DNA of 64,000 nt from Alkalibacterium sp. (GCA_020832185.1 JAFIFE010000008.1:16931-80930), one strand, 5' to 3'. Positions 1 through 9,242 are shown, counted from the stretch's first letter. Numbers and translations are program-made. The notes: a model not told the origin generated them from the letters alone.

Positions 1-140
1 GCTGCCAAAGACTGAAATTAAAGGTCAAGTGACCGAAGAGAAAACAGATAGCTAGTTTGTGTGGACTTATTCAACTCGGATAAATAGGGATGATTAAGAT
101 TCTTAATTAAAGGCGAATAGGTTGCACTCAAAGCATTCAG

Positions 141-424
141 AAGAGTGAGTAATCTAAATAGAGGGATATATGTGCAAGTCAAGGAGTGGGGCTTAGCCGA
201 GTGGAGCATATAAAGGTCTGTAACTACTACTCAAATGCTAGAGGAAGAGTGAGTGATCTAAATAGAGAGATATATGTGCAAGTCAAGGAGAGGGGCTTAG
301 CCGAGTAGAGCATATAAAGGCCTGTAACTACTACTCAAGAGCTAGAGGAAGAGTGAGTAATCTAAATAGGGAGGTATTTGCGGAAGTCGAAGGATGGGGA
401 CTAGCCGGGTGGATCAAGTAAAGA
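141..424. repeat. Tandem 104-bp intergenic repeat, about three copies
   Basis: Three consecutive copies start at 141, 245 and 349, each opening with AAGAGTGAGT(A/G)ATCTAAATA. The first two copies are nearly identical over 104 bp. The third diverges after about 30 bp and fades out near 424. A more degenerate copy can be seen upstream (about 75-140, with CACTCAAAGCATTCAG matching the end of the unit). No convincing reading frame or ribosome site lies here. The function is unknown; it could be decayed duplicated intergenic DNA or a repeated small transcript. The stretch 425-530 holds nothing I can identify. Confidence 0.8.
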
Positions 425-530
425 AGAATAGAGTGAATTGAAAGTAATCGGAACAGCAAGGTAGACAAATAAGCAGTAAATAAGGCGAACGTATAGCGCT
501 GCAGAGACGCAAGCCGGACCTGATAAACAG

Positions 531-570
531 AAAAATCCGGATAAAGAGGGAAGACATCTCTATCCGGATT
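531..570 (-). terminator. Rho-independent terminator of the ykpA-like gene
   Basis: AATCCGGATA (534-543) pairs with TATCCGGATT (561-570). On the minus strand the stem is followed by a T-run (the A-run 531-535). It lies about 57 bp after the stop of the ABC-F gene at 627. Confidence 0.75.
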
Positions 571-626
571 ATATTTAAGTTAAATCATACAGTGTAGTGA
601 TCGAAGTAGACAGACTGTCTCGTTAA

Positions 627-2255
627 TTAGTCTTCGTACAATTCAGCGATTTGTTTCTGTACATCTTTGTTTTCCAGGAATTCATCATATGTGGTTTCAG
701 CACGATTGACTGACCCATTAGGTGTCAATTCAATGATGCGGTTCGCGATCGTCTGAATGAACTGGTGGTCATGTGATCCGAAAAGAATTGAGCCTTTGAA
801 GTCGATCAATCCATTATTAAGAGCAGTGATCGATTCAAGGTCCAAGTGGTTTGTCGGGTCATCCAGAACCAAAACGTTCGCTTTACTTAACATTAGTTTA
901 GACAACATACAACGGACTTTTTCTCCACCGGATAGAACGTTGACTTCTTTCTGCACTTCTTCACCAGAGAAAAGCATACGACCTAAGAATCCTCTTAAGA
1001 ATGTATTATCGCTCTCTTCTTTAGAAGCGTATTGACGCAGCCATTCGAGAATTGTCATTGAGCTGTTTTCAAACTCGCTTGACGTATCTTTCGGCAGGTA
1101 GGTTTGTGAAGTAGTCACGCCCCACTGGTAAGACCCAGAATCTGGTTCCATTTCACCCATGATGATTTTGAATAAAGTAGTGATCGCAATATCGTTACGA
1201 CTGACAAAGGCAACTTTGTCATCACTACCTAAGTTGAAGGAAATATTACTCAATACTTTTTTGCCGTCAATCGTTTTAGACAGATTCTCAACACGGATCA
1301 AGTCATTACCGATTTCACGTTCCGGGCTGAACCCGACAAATGGGTAGCGGCGTGAAGACGGCTGAATATCATCCAAAGTAATTTTTTCCAGCATTTTCTT
1401 ACGTGAAGTGGCCTGTTTAGACTTAGATGCATTCGCGCTGAAACGTGCGACAAAGGCTTCCAGTTCTTTGATTTTTTCTTCTTTTTTAGCGTTTGAGTTC
1501 GCTTGAAGTTTTGTAGCCAGCTGGCTTGATTCCAACCAGAAGTCATAGTTTCCTACGAATAATCTGATTTTACCAAAGTCCACGTCGACCATGTGTGTAC
1601 ATACTTTATTCAGGAAGTGACGGTCATGGGAAACAACGATAACTGTATTTTCAAAGTTGATCAAAAACTCTTCCAGCCATGAAATAGATTGTGTGTCGAG
1701 ACCGTTTGTCGGCTCATCTAAAAGCAGAACATCGGGTTTGCCGAATAATGCCTGGGCAAGTAGGACTTTAACTTTCTGTCCACCTGTCAATTCGCTCATT
1801 TTTTTGTCGTGCAGACTTTCTGGAAGACCTAAACCCTGGAGCAAAGTTGTAGCTTCAGGTTCAGCTTCCCACCCATCAAGCTCTGCAAATTCGCCTTCAA
1901 GTTCCGCGATACGCATTCCATCTGCATCTGAAAAGTCAGATTTCATGTAGACTTCATTTTTTTCCTGGATGATAGCATATAAGCGTTCATGTCCCATAAT
2001 AACAGTATCGATAACTGTGTGGTCTTCGTAGTCGAACTGATTTTGTTTTAATACTGCCATACGCTGGTCTTTAGGGAGCGAAACGTCTCCACTTGTCGGT
2101 GCGATTTCACCGGATAATATTTTAAGGAAGGTTGATTTACCGGCACCATTTGCACCGATTACCCCGTAACAATTGTCATTTGAGAATTTTAAATTAACGT
2201 CTTCGAATAATTTTCGGTCTGAGAAACGTAAGCTTACGTCTGTTACTGTGATCAT
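627..2255 (-). CDS. ykpA: ABC-F family ATPase, YkpA/YbiT type
   Basis: A 542-residue cytosolic protein with two ABC ATPase domains and no membrane segments. The first domain has Walker A GANGAGKST near residue 40, signature LTGGQ and Walker B LLLDEPTNGLD. The second has signature LSGGE and Walker B VLVLDDPTNHLD. A charged linker joins them. ABC-F proteins act on the ribosome in translation rather than in transport; the YkpA/YbiT branch is a housekeeping group not usually tied to drug resistance. The second-domain P-loop (VAFVSRNDIAITTL) is degenerate: it lacks the GxxGxGK(S/T) pattern, so nucleotide use there may be altered, as is typical of this branch. I chose ATG at 2255 (MITVTDVSLRF) because it matches the family N-terminus and has GAGG upstream; an in-frame extension to 2330 has no such support. 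Confidence 0.9.
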   Translation of the reverse strand: MITVTDVSLRFSDRKLFEDVNLKFSNDNCYGVIGANGAGKSTFLKILSGEIAPTSGDVSLPKDQRMAVLKQNQFDYEDHTVIDTVIMGHERLYAIIQEKNEVYMKSDFSDADGMRIAELEGEFAELDGWEAEPEATTLLQGLGLPESLHDKKMSELTGGQKVKVLLAQALFGKPDVLLLDEPTNGLDTQSISWLEEFLINFENTVIVVSHDRHFLNKVCTHMVDVDFGKIRLFVGNYDFWLESSQLATKLQANSNAKKEEKIKELEAFVARFSANASKSKQATSRKKMLEKITLDDIQPSSRRYPFVGFSPEREIGNDLIRVENLSKTIDGKKVLSNISFNLGSDDKVAFVSRNDIAITTLFKIIMGEMEPDSGSYQWGVTTSQTYLPKDTSSEFENSSMTILEWLRQYASKEESDNTFLRGFLGRMLFSGEEVQKEVNVLSGGEKVRCMLSKLMLSKANVLVLDDPTNHLDLESITALNNGLIDFKGSILFGSHDHQFIQTIANRIIELTPNGSVNRAETTYDEFLENKDVQKQIAELYED

Positions 2256-2413
2256 ATTTATTATAGCCTCAATTCTTAATGTATTCATTTGGACATTTAG
2301 TCCATTACTTCTATTATACGCACTTTTCATGCGAAATGTCAGTGTTTAAGGTGATTTAGTGAAAAATGTTGAAAAAACGTCAAAAGTCGGTCATATATAA
2401 GGATCACAAAGGG

Positions 2414-3604
2414 TTAAAGAAAAAAGCCTAAGAGCAGGACGGAACCAATAATGATTGGAACAGGGACTTTTTTAGTGTGCAGCAATACGACAGTGGATAA
2501 GGTGACGAGTAAGTTAATGAATGTAACTCCGCTTTGCTGTGTGAGAATGACTGCAGCAACAGCTATGAGTCGGCCAGCTACAGCTGTAACGCCTTTGAGA
2601 GCGACTCTAAATCCTTTGATGAGTTTTAAATTCTCCCACATCGGGTATACAAAGAAAATAAGCAATACACCAGGAAGAAAAATTCCGATACCACCAGCTA
2701 ATGCGCCAAGAATTTGAGTGAAAACCGTTGCGTTCTGGACAGACAGTCCGCCTGCATATGCACTAAAGCTGAACATGGGACCAGGAATTCCCTGAACCAG
2801 GCCGTAACCCGTCAGAAATTCCTCGCTGGTCATTAAGGCATTCACATCTACCAGTTCACTGTACATAAGTGGAATAACGACTTGCCCACCTCCGACAACT
2901 AAATAACCATAACGGTAAAAGCGTTCAAATATGTCGATCAGTTCACTTTGGAAAATCAAAGCGGCCAGCAGACTGCCTATCGTAAAAAACAGGAACAATG
3001 CCAAGTACTTGTATGGAGGATTGAGTTCAACTTTATACCAGAGATCTTTTTCCCGTGTAATATAGAGGGAAACAAGTCCACCAATCAGAAAGACTAGCGG
3101 GAAGATCCATGCGGCTCGTATAAAGTAAGTGGTGATGAAACCGAATAAAAACAAGGCAACCGTCATGCGGTCGTATACAACCTTTTTCCCTATTTTATAG
3201 GCAGCTAGAATAATAAAACCGACAGCCAGTGGTCCAATAAAGCGTAATATATCAGCTGAGATATTTTGAGCATCCAGAAACTGATACAAAAAAGATAGCG
3301 TCGTCATGATCGCGAGTGCGGGAAGCGCCCAGACCAGCATGGTCAATAGTGCCAAAATAGGGCCGCCGACTTTATGCCCGATGGCAATGATCGTTTGTGT
3401 ACTGCTGGGTCCAGGTAAAAAGGCGCATAAAGCCATCAGCTCAACAATGTCTTCCTCGGTTAAGTATTCTTTCTTTATGACCATCTGATCGGTGAACACA
3501 CCGTAATGTGCTTCGGGTCCTCCAAATGCGCCAAGGGAACAGATAAGGACATCTTTTAAGAATGCTGACCATTGGACTGTTCTATTTTTTGCGTTGTCTT
3601 CCAT
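2414..3604 (-). CDS. chrA: Chromate transporter (CHR family), two-domain form
   Basis: A 396-residue membrane protein with about ten to twelve hydrophobic segments. It is built of two homologous CHR halves: the first half carries GAFGGPEAHYGV near residue 26 and PGPSSTQ, the second carries QGIPGPMFSFSAYAGG. Long-chain CHR proteins export chromate from the cytoplasm by an ion-driven mechanism; some members may carry sulfate or other anions. I chose ATG at 3604 because AGGAGAT lies 8-12 bases upstream, whereas the longer frame to 3652 has no ribosome site. It is divergent from the cadD gene. No dedicated regulator is adjacent. Confidence 0.88.
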   Translation of the reverse strand: MEDNAKNRTVQWSAFLKDVLICSLGAFGGPEAHYGVFTDQMVIKKEYLTEEDIVELMALCAFLPGPSSTQTIIAIGHKVGGPILALLTMLVWALPALAIMTTLSFLYQFLDAQNISADILRFIGPLAVGFIILAAYKIGKKVVYDRMTVALFLFGFITTYFIRAAWIFPLVFLIGGLVSLYITREKDLWYKVELNPPYKYLALFLFFTIGSLLAALIFQSELIDIFERFYRYGYLVVGGGQVVIPLMYSELVDVNALMTSEEFLTGYGLVQGIPGPMFSFSAYAGGLSVQNATVFTQILGALAGGIGIFLPGVLLIFFVYPMWENLKLIKGFRVALKGVTAVAGRLIAVAAVILTQQSGVTFINLLVTLSTVVLLHTKKVPVPIIIGSVLLLGFFL

Positions 3605-3728
3605 GGTGTCATCTCCTAGTTTAGTATTAAAAATCATATGACTGATCGGCATTTCCTTTTTAAGTATATAGTAAGGCGGAATGTTTTCAATATAGTCGGT
3701 ACAGGATTAACCTGTTTTTTACATAAGA

Positions 3729-3757
3729 TAGACAAGCGTCTATAAAGTGAGTATACT
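3729..3757 (+). promoter_or_regulatory. cadD promoter with palindrome in the spacer
   Basis: TAGACA (3729-3734), a 17-bp gap and TATACT (3752-3757) make a good sigma-A promoter. TAGAC-AAGC-GTCTA (3729-3742) is an inverted repeat covering the -35 and the spacer, the usual place for a repressor such as an ArsR/CadC-type metal sensor. No such regulator gene is in the window, so any control would be in trans. Confidence 0.6.
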
Positions 3758-3791
3758 GAAATGGATTTTAGATAAAGGAGGAAGTGCGTTG

Positions 3792-4400
3792 ATGTCCGTT
3801 CTATTTACTGCACTGGTTTCTTATATAGGAACCAGCATCGATTATATTATCGTGCTTATTTTACTCTTTGCGCACATTCGAAAAAACTCAAAAGGCATTA
3901 TGGCCATTGTGCTTGGGCAATATGTGGGGCTGGGTATATTATTAGGAATCAGTATACTGGCAGCATATGGCTTGGGGTTTATCCGGGAGGACTGGGTCGG
4001 GTTTTTAGGGTTAGTACCGATTTTTTTAGGCCTGAAAGTGGCGTTTGAAAAAGAGGAAGAAGGGGAAGCTGAAGAGGCCGTAGAATCATCCTTTGTGAAA
4101 CATAAAAATGTGTTCTGGAGTGTGGTCTTTTTAATGCTGGCTTTAGGTGGAGATAATTTGGGTGTCTACATCCCATTATTTGCAGCTTTTTCACTAAGCG
4201 AACTTGTATTGACAATAGGTGTGTACTTTGTTTTATCAGCGGGGTTGTTATTTGGAACGTATAAAATTGCTGAAGTAAATAAAGTCAGTAACTGGGTTGA
4301 AAAATATGAAAGAGTCCTCGTGCCTTTAGTGTTTGTTGGGATCGGGCTATATATCATGTGGGAAAGCGGGACCTTTCTCTTTCTCGCGAATCTGTTGTAG
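3792..4400 (+). CDS. cadD: Cadmium resistance transporter, CadD family
   Basis: A 202-residue protein with about five to six membrane segments. Two hydrophobic blocks flank an acidic cytoplasmic loop (EKEEEGEAEEAVE) near residues 95-107, and the second half opens with LALGGDNLGVYIPLF. This is the CadD/LysE-superfamily layout seen in small Gram-positive cadmium efflux proteins. The start is set by AAAGGAGGAAG at 3774-3784, which fits ATG 3792 (SVLFTALVSYIGTSIDY), not the GTG at 3747 that lies inside the promoter. The CadD assignment is firm. Cd2+ as the real substrate is family knowledge; some relatives transport other cations. Confidence 0.85.
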   Translation: MSVLFTALVSYIGTSIDYIIVLILLFAHIRKNSKGIMAIVLGQYVGLGILLGISILAAYGLGFIREDWVGFLGLVPIFLGLKVAFEKEEEGEAEEAVESSFVKHKNVFWSVVFLMLALGGDNLGVYIPLFAAFSLSELVLTIGVYFVLSAGLLFGTYKIAEVNKVSNWVEKYERVLVPLVFVGIGLYIMWESGTFLFLANLL

Positions 4401-4407
4401 CCCATTC

Positions 4408-4436
4408 TTTACATAGATTTTACACTATTCTATACA
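4408..4436 (+). promoter_or_regulatory. Predicted promoter of the CoA-disulfide reductase gene
   Basis: TTTACA (4408-4413), 17 bp, TATACA (4431-4436), about 75 bp before the start codon at 4514. Confidence 0.5.
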
Positions 4437-4513
4437 AAGGGTATGGATTGTAAAAATAAGACTTGGTACACTTATTCTGTAATACGCTGGAATATTTGGA
4501 AGGAGTATAAAAT

Positions 4514-6172
4514 ATGAAAATTGTTATCATCGGTTCGGTTGCTGCAGGGACTTCTGTGGCGGCCAAAGCAAGACGTAATGACGAATCAGCAGAGATCATT
4601 GTGTATGAAGCGGCAGAAGATATATCCTATTCTGTATGTGGAATGCCGTATTTTTTAGGTGGAGAAGTAGAGACGATCGACGAGCTGATTCCTCGAGATC
4701 CTCAGTGGTTCAAGAAACGCTTTGAAATTGATATTCATACCACTCACTTCGTTAAAGCCATACACCCTGATGAAAAAACCATAGATGTGTACAATAAAGC
4801 AAAGGGTGTCAGTTTTCGTGAATCGTTTGACAAACTGATACTGGCGACTGGATCGTATTCGTTAAGTCCTGCACCGTTTAACTTAAAACAGCATGACAAT
4901 ATCTTCCACGTTAAGTCAATGGATGACACTAGAGCCATTGACCAGTATATGAAAACGACTGACGTCAAAAATGTAACCATAGTGGGATCCGGATTTATCG
5001 GGCTTGAAATGACAGAACAATTAGCTCAAAAGGGACTGAATGTGTCGATTGTCGAGCTGGCAGATCAGGTTTTCCCTAAAATTGATGCTGATATGTCGGT
5101 CCATCTGAAAAAAGAACTGATTACGCATGGTATTGATCTCTATTTAGGGGATAAAGTAACAGCTATTCAAGGAGAGTCTAAAGCGTCGGTTCTAACCACT
5201 AAAAATGGAGTTGAGCTGCAGACAGATATGGTGATTTTAGCGGTTGGTGTTCGTCCGAATACGAATCTGGCAACCAATACAAGTATTCAATTAGGGCAGA
5301 CTGGGGCCATCAAGGTTAATGAATTCATGGAAACCTCAGTAAAAGATGTTTTTGCAGTTGGAGACGTTGCGGAAAGCTTCCATAGAGTAACCGGTAAACC
5401 CATTTACCATCCACTAGGGTCAACTGCCAATAAAATGGGACGAATTGCTGGCGATTATATTACCGGTGGAAAGTTGTCATTCAAAGGGACGCTGGGAACC
5501 GGTATTTTCAGACTGTTTGATTTAACTATAGGCTACACTGGCTTATCTCCCTCAGAAGCAAAAGCGGCTGGGTTCGATCCTGTGGTCGTTCACAATATCA
5601 AACCGGCGCATGCTCAGTATGTCGGTGGTAAAAACATGGTGATCAAAGCAGTGGCTGACCGCGAAACCGGGCGATTCTTAGGGGCACAGATTGTCGGGCC
5701 ACAAGGGGTTGACAAGCGTATCGATGTCTTTGCCACGGCTATTTCGTTTGAAGCCAATGCAGAAGAGCTGTTTGATCTTGATTTAGCGTATGCACCCCCT
5801 TTCAGTACAACCAAGGATCCCGTCATTTATACAGGAATGGTTCTGGAAAATGCGAGAGAACACTTGCCTCTTATGACACCTGAAGAAGTGATCAGCAAGC
5901 AGAAAGCCGGAGAGCACATGCAAGTTGTCGATGTCCGTTCACCAAAGCAGTATGAGAAAAATCATGTCGATCAGGCAGTCAATATTCCGATGCCGAAGCT
6001 GCGTAACAGACTGGACGAACTGGATAAGTCTCTTCCTACTGTTGTTTACTGTAATAAAGGGGTCACCAGTAATACGGCTCAAAATGTGCTGCGAAATAAT
6101 GGGTTCGAGGACGTTTACGTGTTATCTGGGGGAAATACCAATTTTCATTACTATTTAGATAGTTTAAATTAA
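4514..6172 (+). CDS. cdr: CoA-disulfide reductase with C-terminal rhodanese domain
   Basis: A 552-residue flavoprotein. Residues 1-445 are a pyridine nucleotide-disulfide oxidoreductase: FAD motif IIGSVAAGTSVA at the N-terminus, single catalytic Cys42 in SYSVCGMPY, NAD(P)-binding motif VGSGFIGLE near 158, and a C-terminal dimerisation domain. Residues 450-552 are a rhodanese domain with DVRSPKQY and active Cys513 in YCNKGVTS. The enzyme class reduces CoA disulfide, CoA persulfide or polysulfide with NAD(P)H, and the rhodanese fusion points to persulfide chemistry. GGAAGGAGT precedes the ATG. It has its own promoter and terminator, so it is monocistronic. Its place between CadD and ACR3 fits thiol or sulfane-sulfur defence. 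Confidence 0.9.
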   Translation: MKIVIIGSVAAGTSVAAKARRNDESAEIIVYEAAEDISYSVCGMPYFLGGEVETIDELIPRDPQWFKKRFEIDIHTTHFVKAIHPDEKTIDVYNKAKGVSFRESFDKLILATGSYSLSPAPFNLKQHDNIFHVKSMDDTRAIDQYMKTTDVKNVTIVGSGFIGLEMTEQLAQKGLNVSIVELADQVFPKIDADMSVHLKKELITHGIDLYLGDKVTAIQGESKASVLTTKNGVELQTDMVILAVGVRPNTNLATNTSIQLGQTGAIKVNEFMETSVKDVFAVGDVAESFHRVTGKPIYHPLGSTANKMGRIAGDYITGGKLSFKGTLGTGIFRLFDLTIGYTGLSPSEAKAAGFDPVVVHNIKPAHAQYVGGKNMVIKAVADRETGRFLGAQIVGPQGVDKRIDVFATAISFEANAEELFDLDLAYAPPFSTTKDPVIYTGMVLENAREHLPLMTPEEVISKQKAGEHMQVVDVRSPKQYEKNHVDQAVNIPMPKLRNRLDELDKSLPTVVYCNKGVTSNTAQNVLRNNGFEDVYVLSGGNTNFHYYLDSLN

Positions 6173-6177
6173 TTGAT

Positions 6178-6211
6178 GACAGGGAGAGACCACACTTTCC
6201 CTGTCTTTTTT
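6178..6211 (+). terminator. Rho-independent terminator after cdr
   Basis: GACAGGGA pairs with TCCCTGTC and is followed by six T residues. Confidence 0.9.
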
Positions 6212-6235
6212 AATTAAACTATAATGAAATAAGCC

Positions 6236-6274
6236 AGACTATTGATTGACGAATAGTCTAAATTAACGTACTCT
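6236..6274 (+). promoter_or_regulatory. acr3 promoter with perfect inverted repeat
   Basis: AGACTATT (6236-6243) and AATAGTCT (6252-6259) form a perfect 8-bp inverted repeat with an 8-bp gap. The gap contains a -35 TTGACG (6246-6251); TACTCT (6269-6274), 17 bp on, is a fair -10. The arrangement is that of a repressor covering the -35. An ArsR-type sensor is the obvious guess but none is encoded here. Confidence 0.55.
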
Positions 6275-6374
6275 TTATATATAGGTACTTGTCTATGTAC
6301 GAGGTTGCGGAATGCGCTATTATTTTTTTCATCTGTATATAGATGGTTGTTTATATAAAAAGGAGGACATAACG

Positions 6375-7439
6375 ATGTCAGATACTGTAAAGCACGATCC
6401 GAACATCAGCATTTTTGAAAAATACTTAACGGTCTGGGTACTCATTTGTATGGGAGTCGGCATTCTCATCGGTCAGTTTTTACCGGTCATACCGGAGACT
6501 TTGAGCCGGTTTGAATACTATCAAGTCTCGATTCCAGTCGCTATACTGATCTGGATCATGATTTTTCCGATGATGGTCAAAATCGATTTTACGAGTATTT
6601 TGAATGTGACGAAAAAACCTCGAGGACTTTTTCTGACGACCTTCATGAACTGGGCAATTAAACCGTTCTCGATGTTTCTGATAGCTTCTTTTTTCTTCCT
6701 TTTCGTTTTTGGAGGGCTGATCGAAGATGCCCTGGCGCGCGAATACATTGCGGGTGCCGTGCTGCTCGGAGCCGCACCGTGTACGGCTATGGTATTTGTC
6801 TGGAGTAAGCTGACAAACGGGGATCCAGCTTACACGCTGGTTCAAGTATCCGTCAATAATATCATCATTCTCCTTCTGTTCGCACCGATCGTGGCACTGC
6901 TTCTCGGAGTAGGAAATGTAATCGTTCCGTGGAACACGCTGATTCTGTCGACCATTTTATTTGTTGTTGTTCCTGTTGTTCTGGGATTCGCCACGCGAAA
7001 AACGGTCGTCAAGAAAAAAGGGATGGCTTATTTTGAAGAAGAATTCGTCAATAAATTCGATAAAGTGACCATGATCGGGTTATTGATGACACTGACGATC
7101 ATCTTCTCATTCCAGGGAGAACGTATTATTCAAAATCCGTATCACATTATCCTGATTTCTATCCCACTCATTATTCAGACGTTCTTCATTTTTGTGGCAA
7201 CTTATGGCGGAGCGTATGCATGTAAGCTGCCGTTTGCAGTAGCAGCACCGTCTGCATTTATTGGCGCAAGCAATTTTTTTGAACTGGCTGTGGCGGTGTC
7301 TATTTCTTTATTTGGACTGAACTCCGGAGCTACACTGGCAACAGTGGTAGGGGTGCTGGTCGAGGTGCCAGTCATGCTGCTGCTGGTGAAGATAGCCAAC
7401 AAAACACAAGGAAAATTTGCCCGATTCGAAAACAACTAA
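6375..7439 (+). CDS. acr3: Arsenite efflux permease, ACR3 family
   Basis: A 354-residue protein with about ten membrane segments. The family hallmark GAAPCTAMVFVWSKLTNGD near residues 134-152 includes the conserved cysteine needed for As(III) extrusion, and NFFELAVAVSISLFG occurs in the last third. ACR3 exports arsenite from the cytoplasm driven by proton motive force. ATG 6375 follows AAAAAGGAGG with ideal spacing; the frame extending to 6312 is hydrophobic leader sequence without a ribosome site. No arsR, arsC or arsD flanks it, so this is a lone arsenite exporter, although two other metal or thiol genes sit just upstream. Confidence 0.92.
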   Translation: MSDTVKHDPNISIFEKYLTVWVLICMGVGILIGQFLPVIPETLSRFEYYQVSIPVAILIWIMIFPMMVKIDFTSILNVTKKPRGLFLTTFMNWAIKPFSMFLIASFFFLFVFGGLIEDALAREYIAGAVLLGAAPCTAMVFVWSKLTNGDPAYTLVQVSVNNIIILLLFAPIVALLLGVGNVIVPWNTLILSTILFVVVPVVLGFATRKTVVKKKGMAYFEEEFVNKFDKVTMIGLLMTLTIIFSFQGERIIQNPYHIILISIPLIIQTFFIFVATYGGAYACKLPFAVAAPSAFIGASNFFELAVAVSISLFGLNSGATLATVVGVLVEVPVMLLLVKIANKTQGKFARFENN

Positions 7440-7456
7440 GTAAATCAGATAAGATG

Positions 7457-7499
7457 TCTTTAAGTCTCAAGAACATGCGGACTTAAAGATGTTTTTTTG
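7457..7499 (+). terminator. Rho-independent terminator after acr3
   Basis: TCTTTAAGTC (7457-7466) pairs with GACTTAAAGA (7480-7489), followed by TGTTTTTTT. Confidence 0.85.
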
Positions 7500-7582
7500 T
7501 ATAAGTTTAACTTTTCCGGTATCTCGAGAAAGAATTTGATATACTACCAGTAGAAGATTTAATCAGAAAGTAGGACTCAGCT

Positions 7583-8590
7583 TTGACTAGCTATATCAAT
7601 CAGTTTCCAATCAGTGTCATCATTATTCTTTTTATCGTTTCCTTGATTATTTTGTCACAGTCCGCCGATAAGCTTATTGACCGAGCAGTGGCGCTCTCAC
7701 TGCATTTTGGCCTGTCAAAAGTAGTCGTTGGGGCAACCATCTTGTCTATAGGGACCACTCTTCCAGAAGTCGCCTCTTCAGTAGCCGCCACGTTAGGCGG
7801 AAACGGACAGTTTGGGCTCGGGAACGCGGTCGGCTCGATGATTACGAATGCCTCTCTGGTACTGGGGATCGGTGCGTTAGGCGGGATCATTCCTGTCAAA
7901 AACGAATTGAAGAAAACCTTTCTTTTCCTATGTGGCCTCTCGGGTATTTTCATCGCAACGAGCATAGGAGCGGGTCTGACTATTGAAGGTGGATACTTTC
8001 CAAGATGGACAGGTGGCGTGCTGCTGATCCTTCTCCCACTGTATTTGATTTACACTGTCAAGCAGAAACCGGAGGCGCTTCTTAATGAATTGCCTGAAGA
8101 AACCCTGTCAGAAACAGAAGACAAACGCTCGGTCAATATTGTCCAGTCTGTTCTGATTTTAATTGCCAGTTCTCTTGGAGTAACGTTTGGAGCAACCTTG
8201 CTTGTAGCCACAGCGGAAGTCAGTGCGGCTCGTTTAGGGATTCCGGATAGTGTGATCTCCTCAACGATCGTAGCGTTCGGGACAAGTGTTCCGGAAGTCA
8301 CAACGACTCTGGTTGCAGTCAGATATGGGCATGGTGAGCTGGCGATCGGTAATGTACTTGGAGCTAATATGATGAACCTTCTACTGGTCATGGGGACCAC
8401 CATCACGCTGCTTCCTGGGGGAGTCAATGTGCCGTCCAGTTACTTCATGATTCAGTTTCCGATCCTTATCATTGTTTTCATTCTTTTGAGCATTCCTATT
8501 CTTACAAAAAAAGTGGAAGCCATCAACCGACTGCAGGGGTTCCTGCTGATTGGGATTTATGCCCTTTATCTGTTCACAAACTTTATATAA
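7583..8590 (+). CDS. Calcium/sodium antiporter, CaCA family (YrbG-like)
   Basis: A 335-residue protein with ten to eleven membrane segments in two halves. Each half carries an alpha-repeat: GATILSIGTTLPEVASSV with GNAVGSMITN in the first, and STIVAFGTSVPEVTTTLVA with GNVLGANMMNL in the second. These repeats hold the acidic and polar residues that bind Ca2+ and Na+. A short charged cytoplasmic loop (about 155-175) lies between the halves. Members exchange Ca2+ (or K+/Na+) across the membrane. The start is TTG at 7583 with a weak AAAGTAGGA upstream. It shares a bidirectional terminator with the converging acetyltransferase gene. Confidence 0.87.
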   Translation: MTSYINQFPISVIIILFIVSLIILSQSADKLIDRAVALSLHFGLSKVVVGATILSIGTTLPEVASSVAATLGGNGQFGLGNAVGSMITNASLVLGIGALGGIIPVKNELKKTFLFLCGLSGIFIATSIGAGLTIEGGYFPRWTGGVLLILLPLYLIYTVKQKPEALLNELPEETLSETEDKRSVNIVQSVLILIASSLGVTFGATLLVATAEVSAARLGIPDSVISSTIVAFGTSVPEVTTTLVAVRYGHGELAIGNVLGANMMNLLLVMGTTITLLPGGVNVPSSYFMIQFPILIIVFILLSIPILTKKVEAINRLQGFLLIGIYALYLFTNFI

Positions 8591-8595
8591 ACTAA

Positions 8596-8637
8596 AAAAA
8601 CAGCTTACTCTCCTAATTAAAAGAGTAAGCTGTTTTT
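8596..8637. terminator. Bidirectional terminator
   Basis: AACAGCTTACTCT pairs with AGAGTAAGCTGTT across a 10-nt loop, with an A-run before and a T-run after, so it can end transcription from both converging genes. Confidence 0.9.
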
Positions 8638-8645
8638 GATTTGAT

Positions 8646-9098
8646 TTAAGAATGAACGACTGTTTCTTCTTTATTGAGCTCCATGTCGTAATGACCAATC
8701 TCTTCGTCATAATAAAGATCTGAAGCGACTTTAAAGCCGAATGACTCATAAAACTCTTTCAAGTATGCTTCAGCCTGAATTTCGACTTCCGCTTTCGGGT
8801 GTTTACAAATTATATAATCCAGTGCAACTTTTAGTAGTTCTCGTCCGTGGCCTTCACTTCTATATTCTGAAGGGACCAGTACACGACCAAGGTGCATTTT
8901 TTTATTCTCTTTATAAATACGGGCGTAGGCTTTAATAATGCCTTTTTGACGTTTGATCACATGAACAGCATGTAAATCAATGTCATCTATTTCCTGGTAT
9001 GCACAGCCTTGTTCGACTACAAATACTTTAGTTCGTTCTTTTGCTATCTGATGATAGTCTTTTGCGCTTAATTCTTCAAATTGTTTAAACTGCCACAT
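8646..9098 (-). CDS. elaA: GNAT acetyltransferase, ElaA family
   Basis: A 150-residue single-domain N-acetyltransferase. The N-terminal ERTKVFVVEQGCAYQEID block is diagnostic of ElaA. The acetyl-CoA binding segment LGRVLVPSEYRSEGHGRELL matches motif A (R/QxxGxG/A) and FYESFGF is motif B. The physiological substrate of the ElaA family is not settled. The ATG at 9098 has only a distant GGGG upstream, so translation may be weak. It is a single gene with its own terminator. Confidence 0.85.
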   Translation of the reverse strand: MWQFKQFEELSAKDYHQIAKERTKVFVVEQGCAYQEIDDIDLHAVHVIKRQKGIIKAYARIYKENKKMHLGRVLVPSEYRSEGHGRELLKVALDYIICKHPKAEVEIQAEAYLKEFYESFGFKVASDLYYDEEIGHYDMELNKEETVVHS

Positions 9099-9242
9099 AA
9101 TAGTTGTGTCAATCCCCTTTTTTAATCAATTATATCCCGCAAAACACTTAATATAATCAGTGTCATACGGGACCCACAACACTAGTATACATCTTTAATT
9201 CAGAAGGTCAAATGAATTAGCGAAAAATAATTAATTTTCTGA

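Noticed and set aside
18..209. 63-codon minus-strand frame in the left repeats
   Set aside because: It follows the tandem repeat sequence and has no ribosome site or conserved features.
3747..3791. Upstream GTG extension of cadD
   Set aside because: It begins inside the predicted promoter; the strong ribosome site at 3774-3784 fits ATG 3792.
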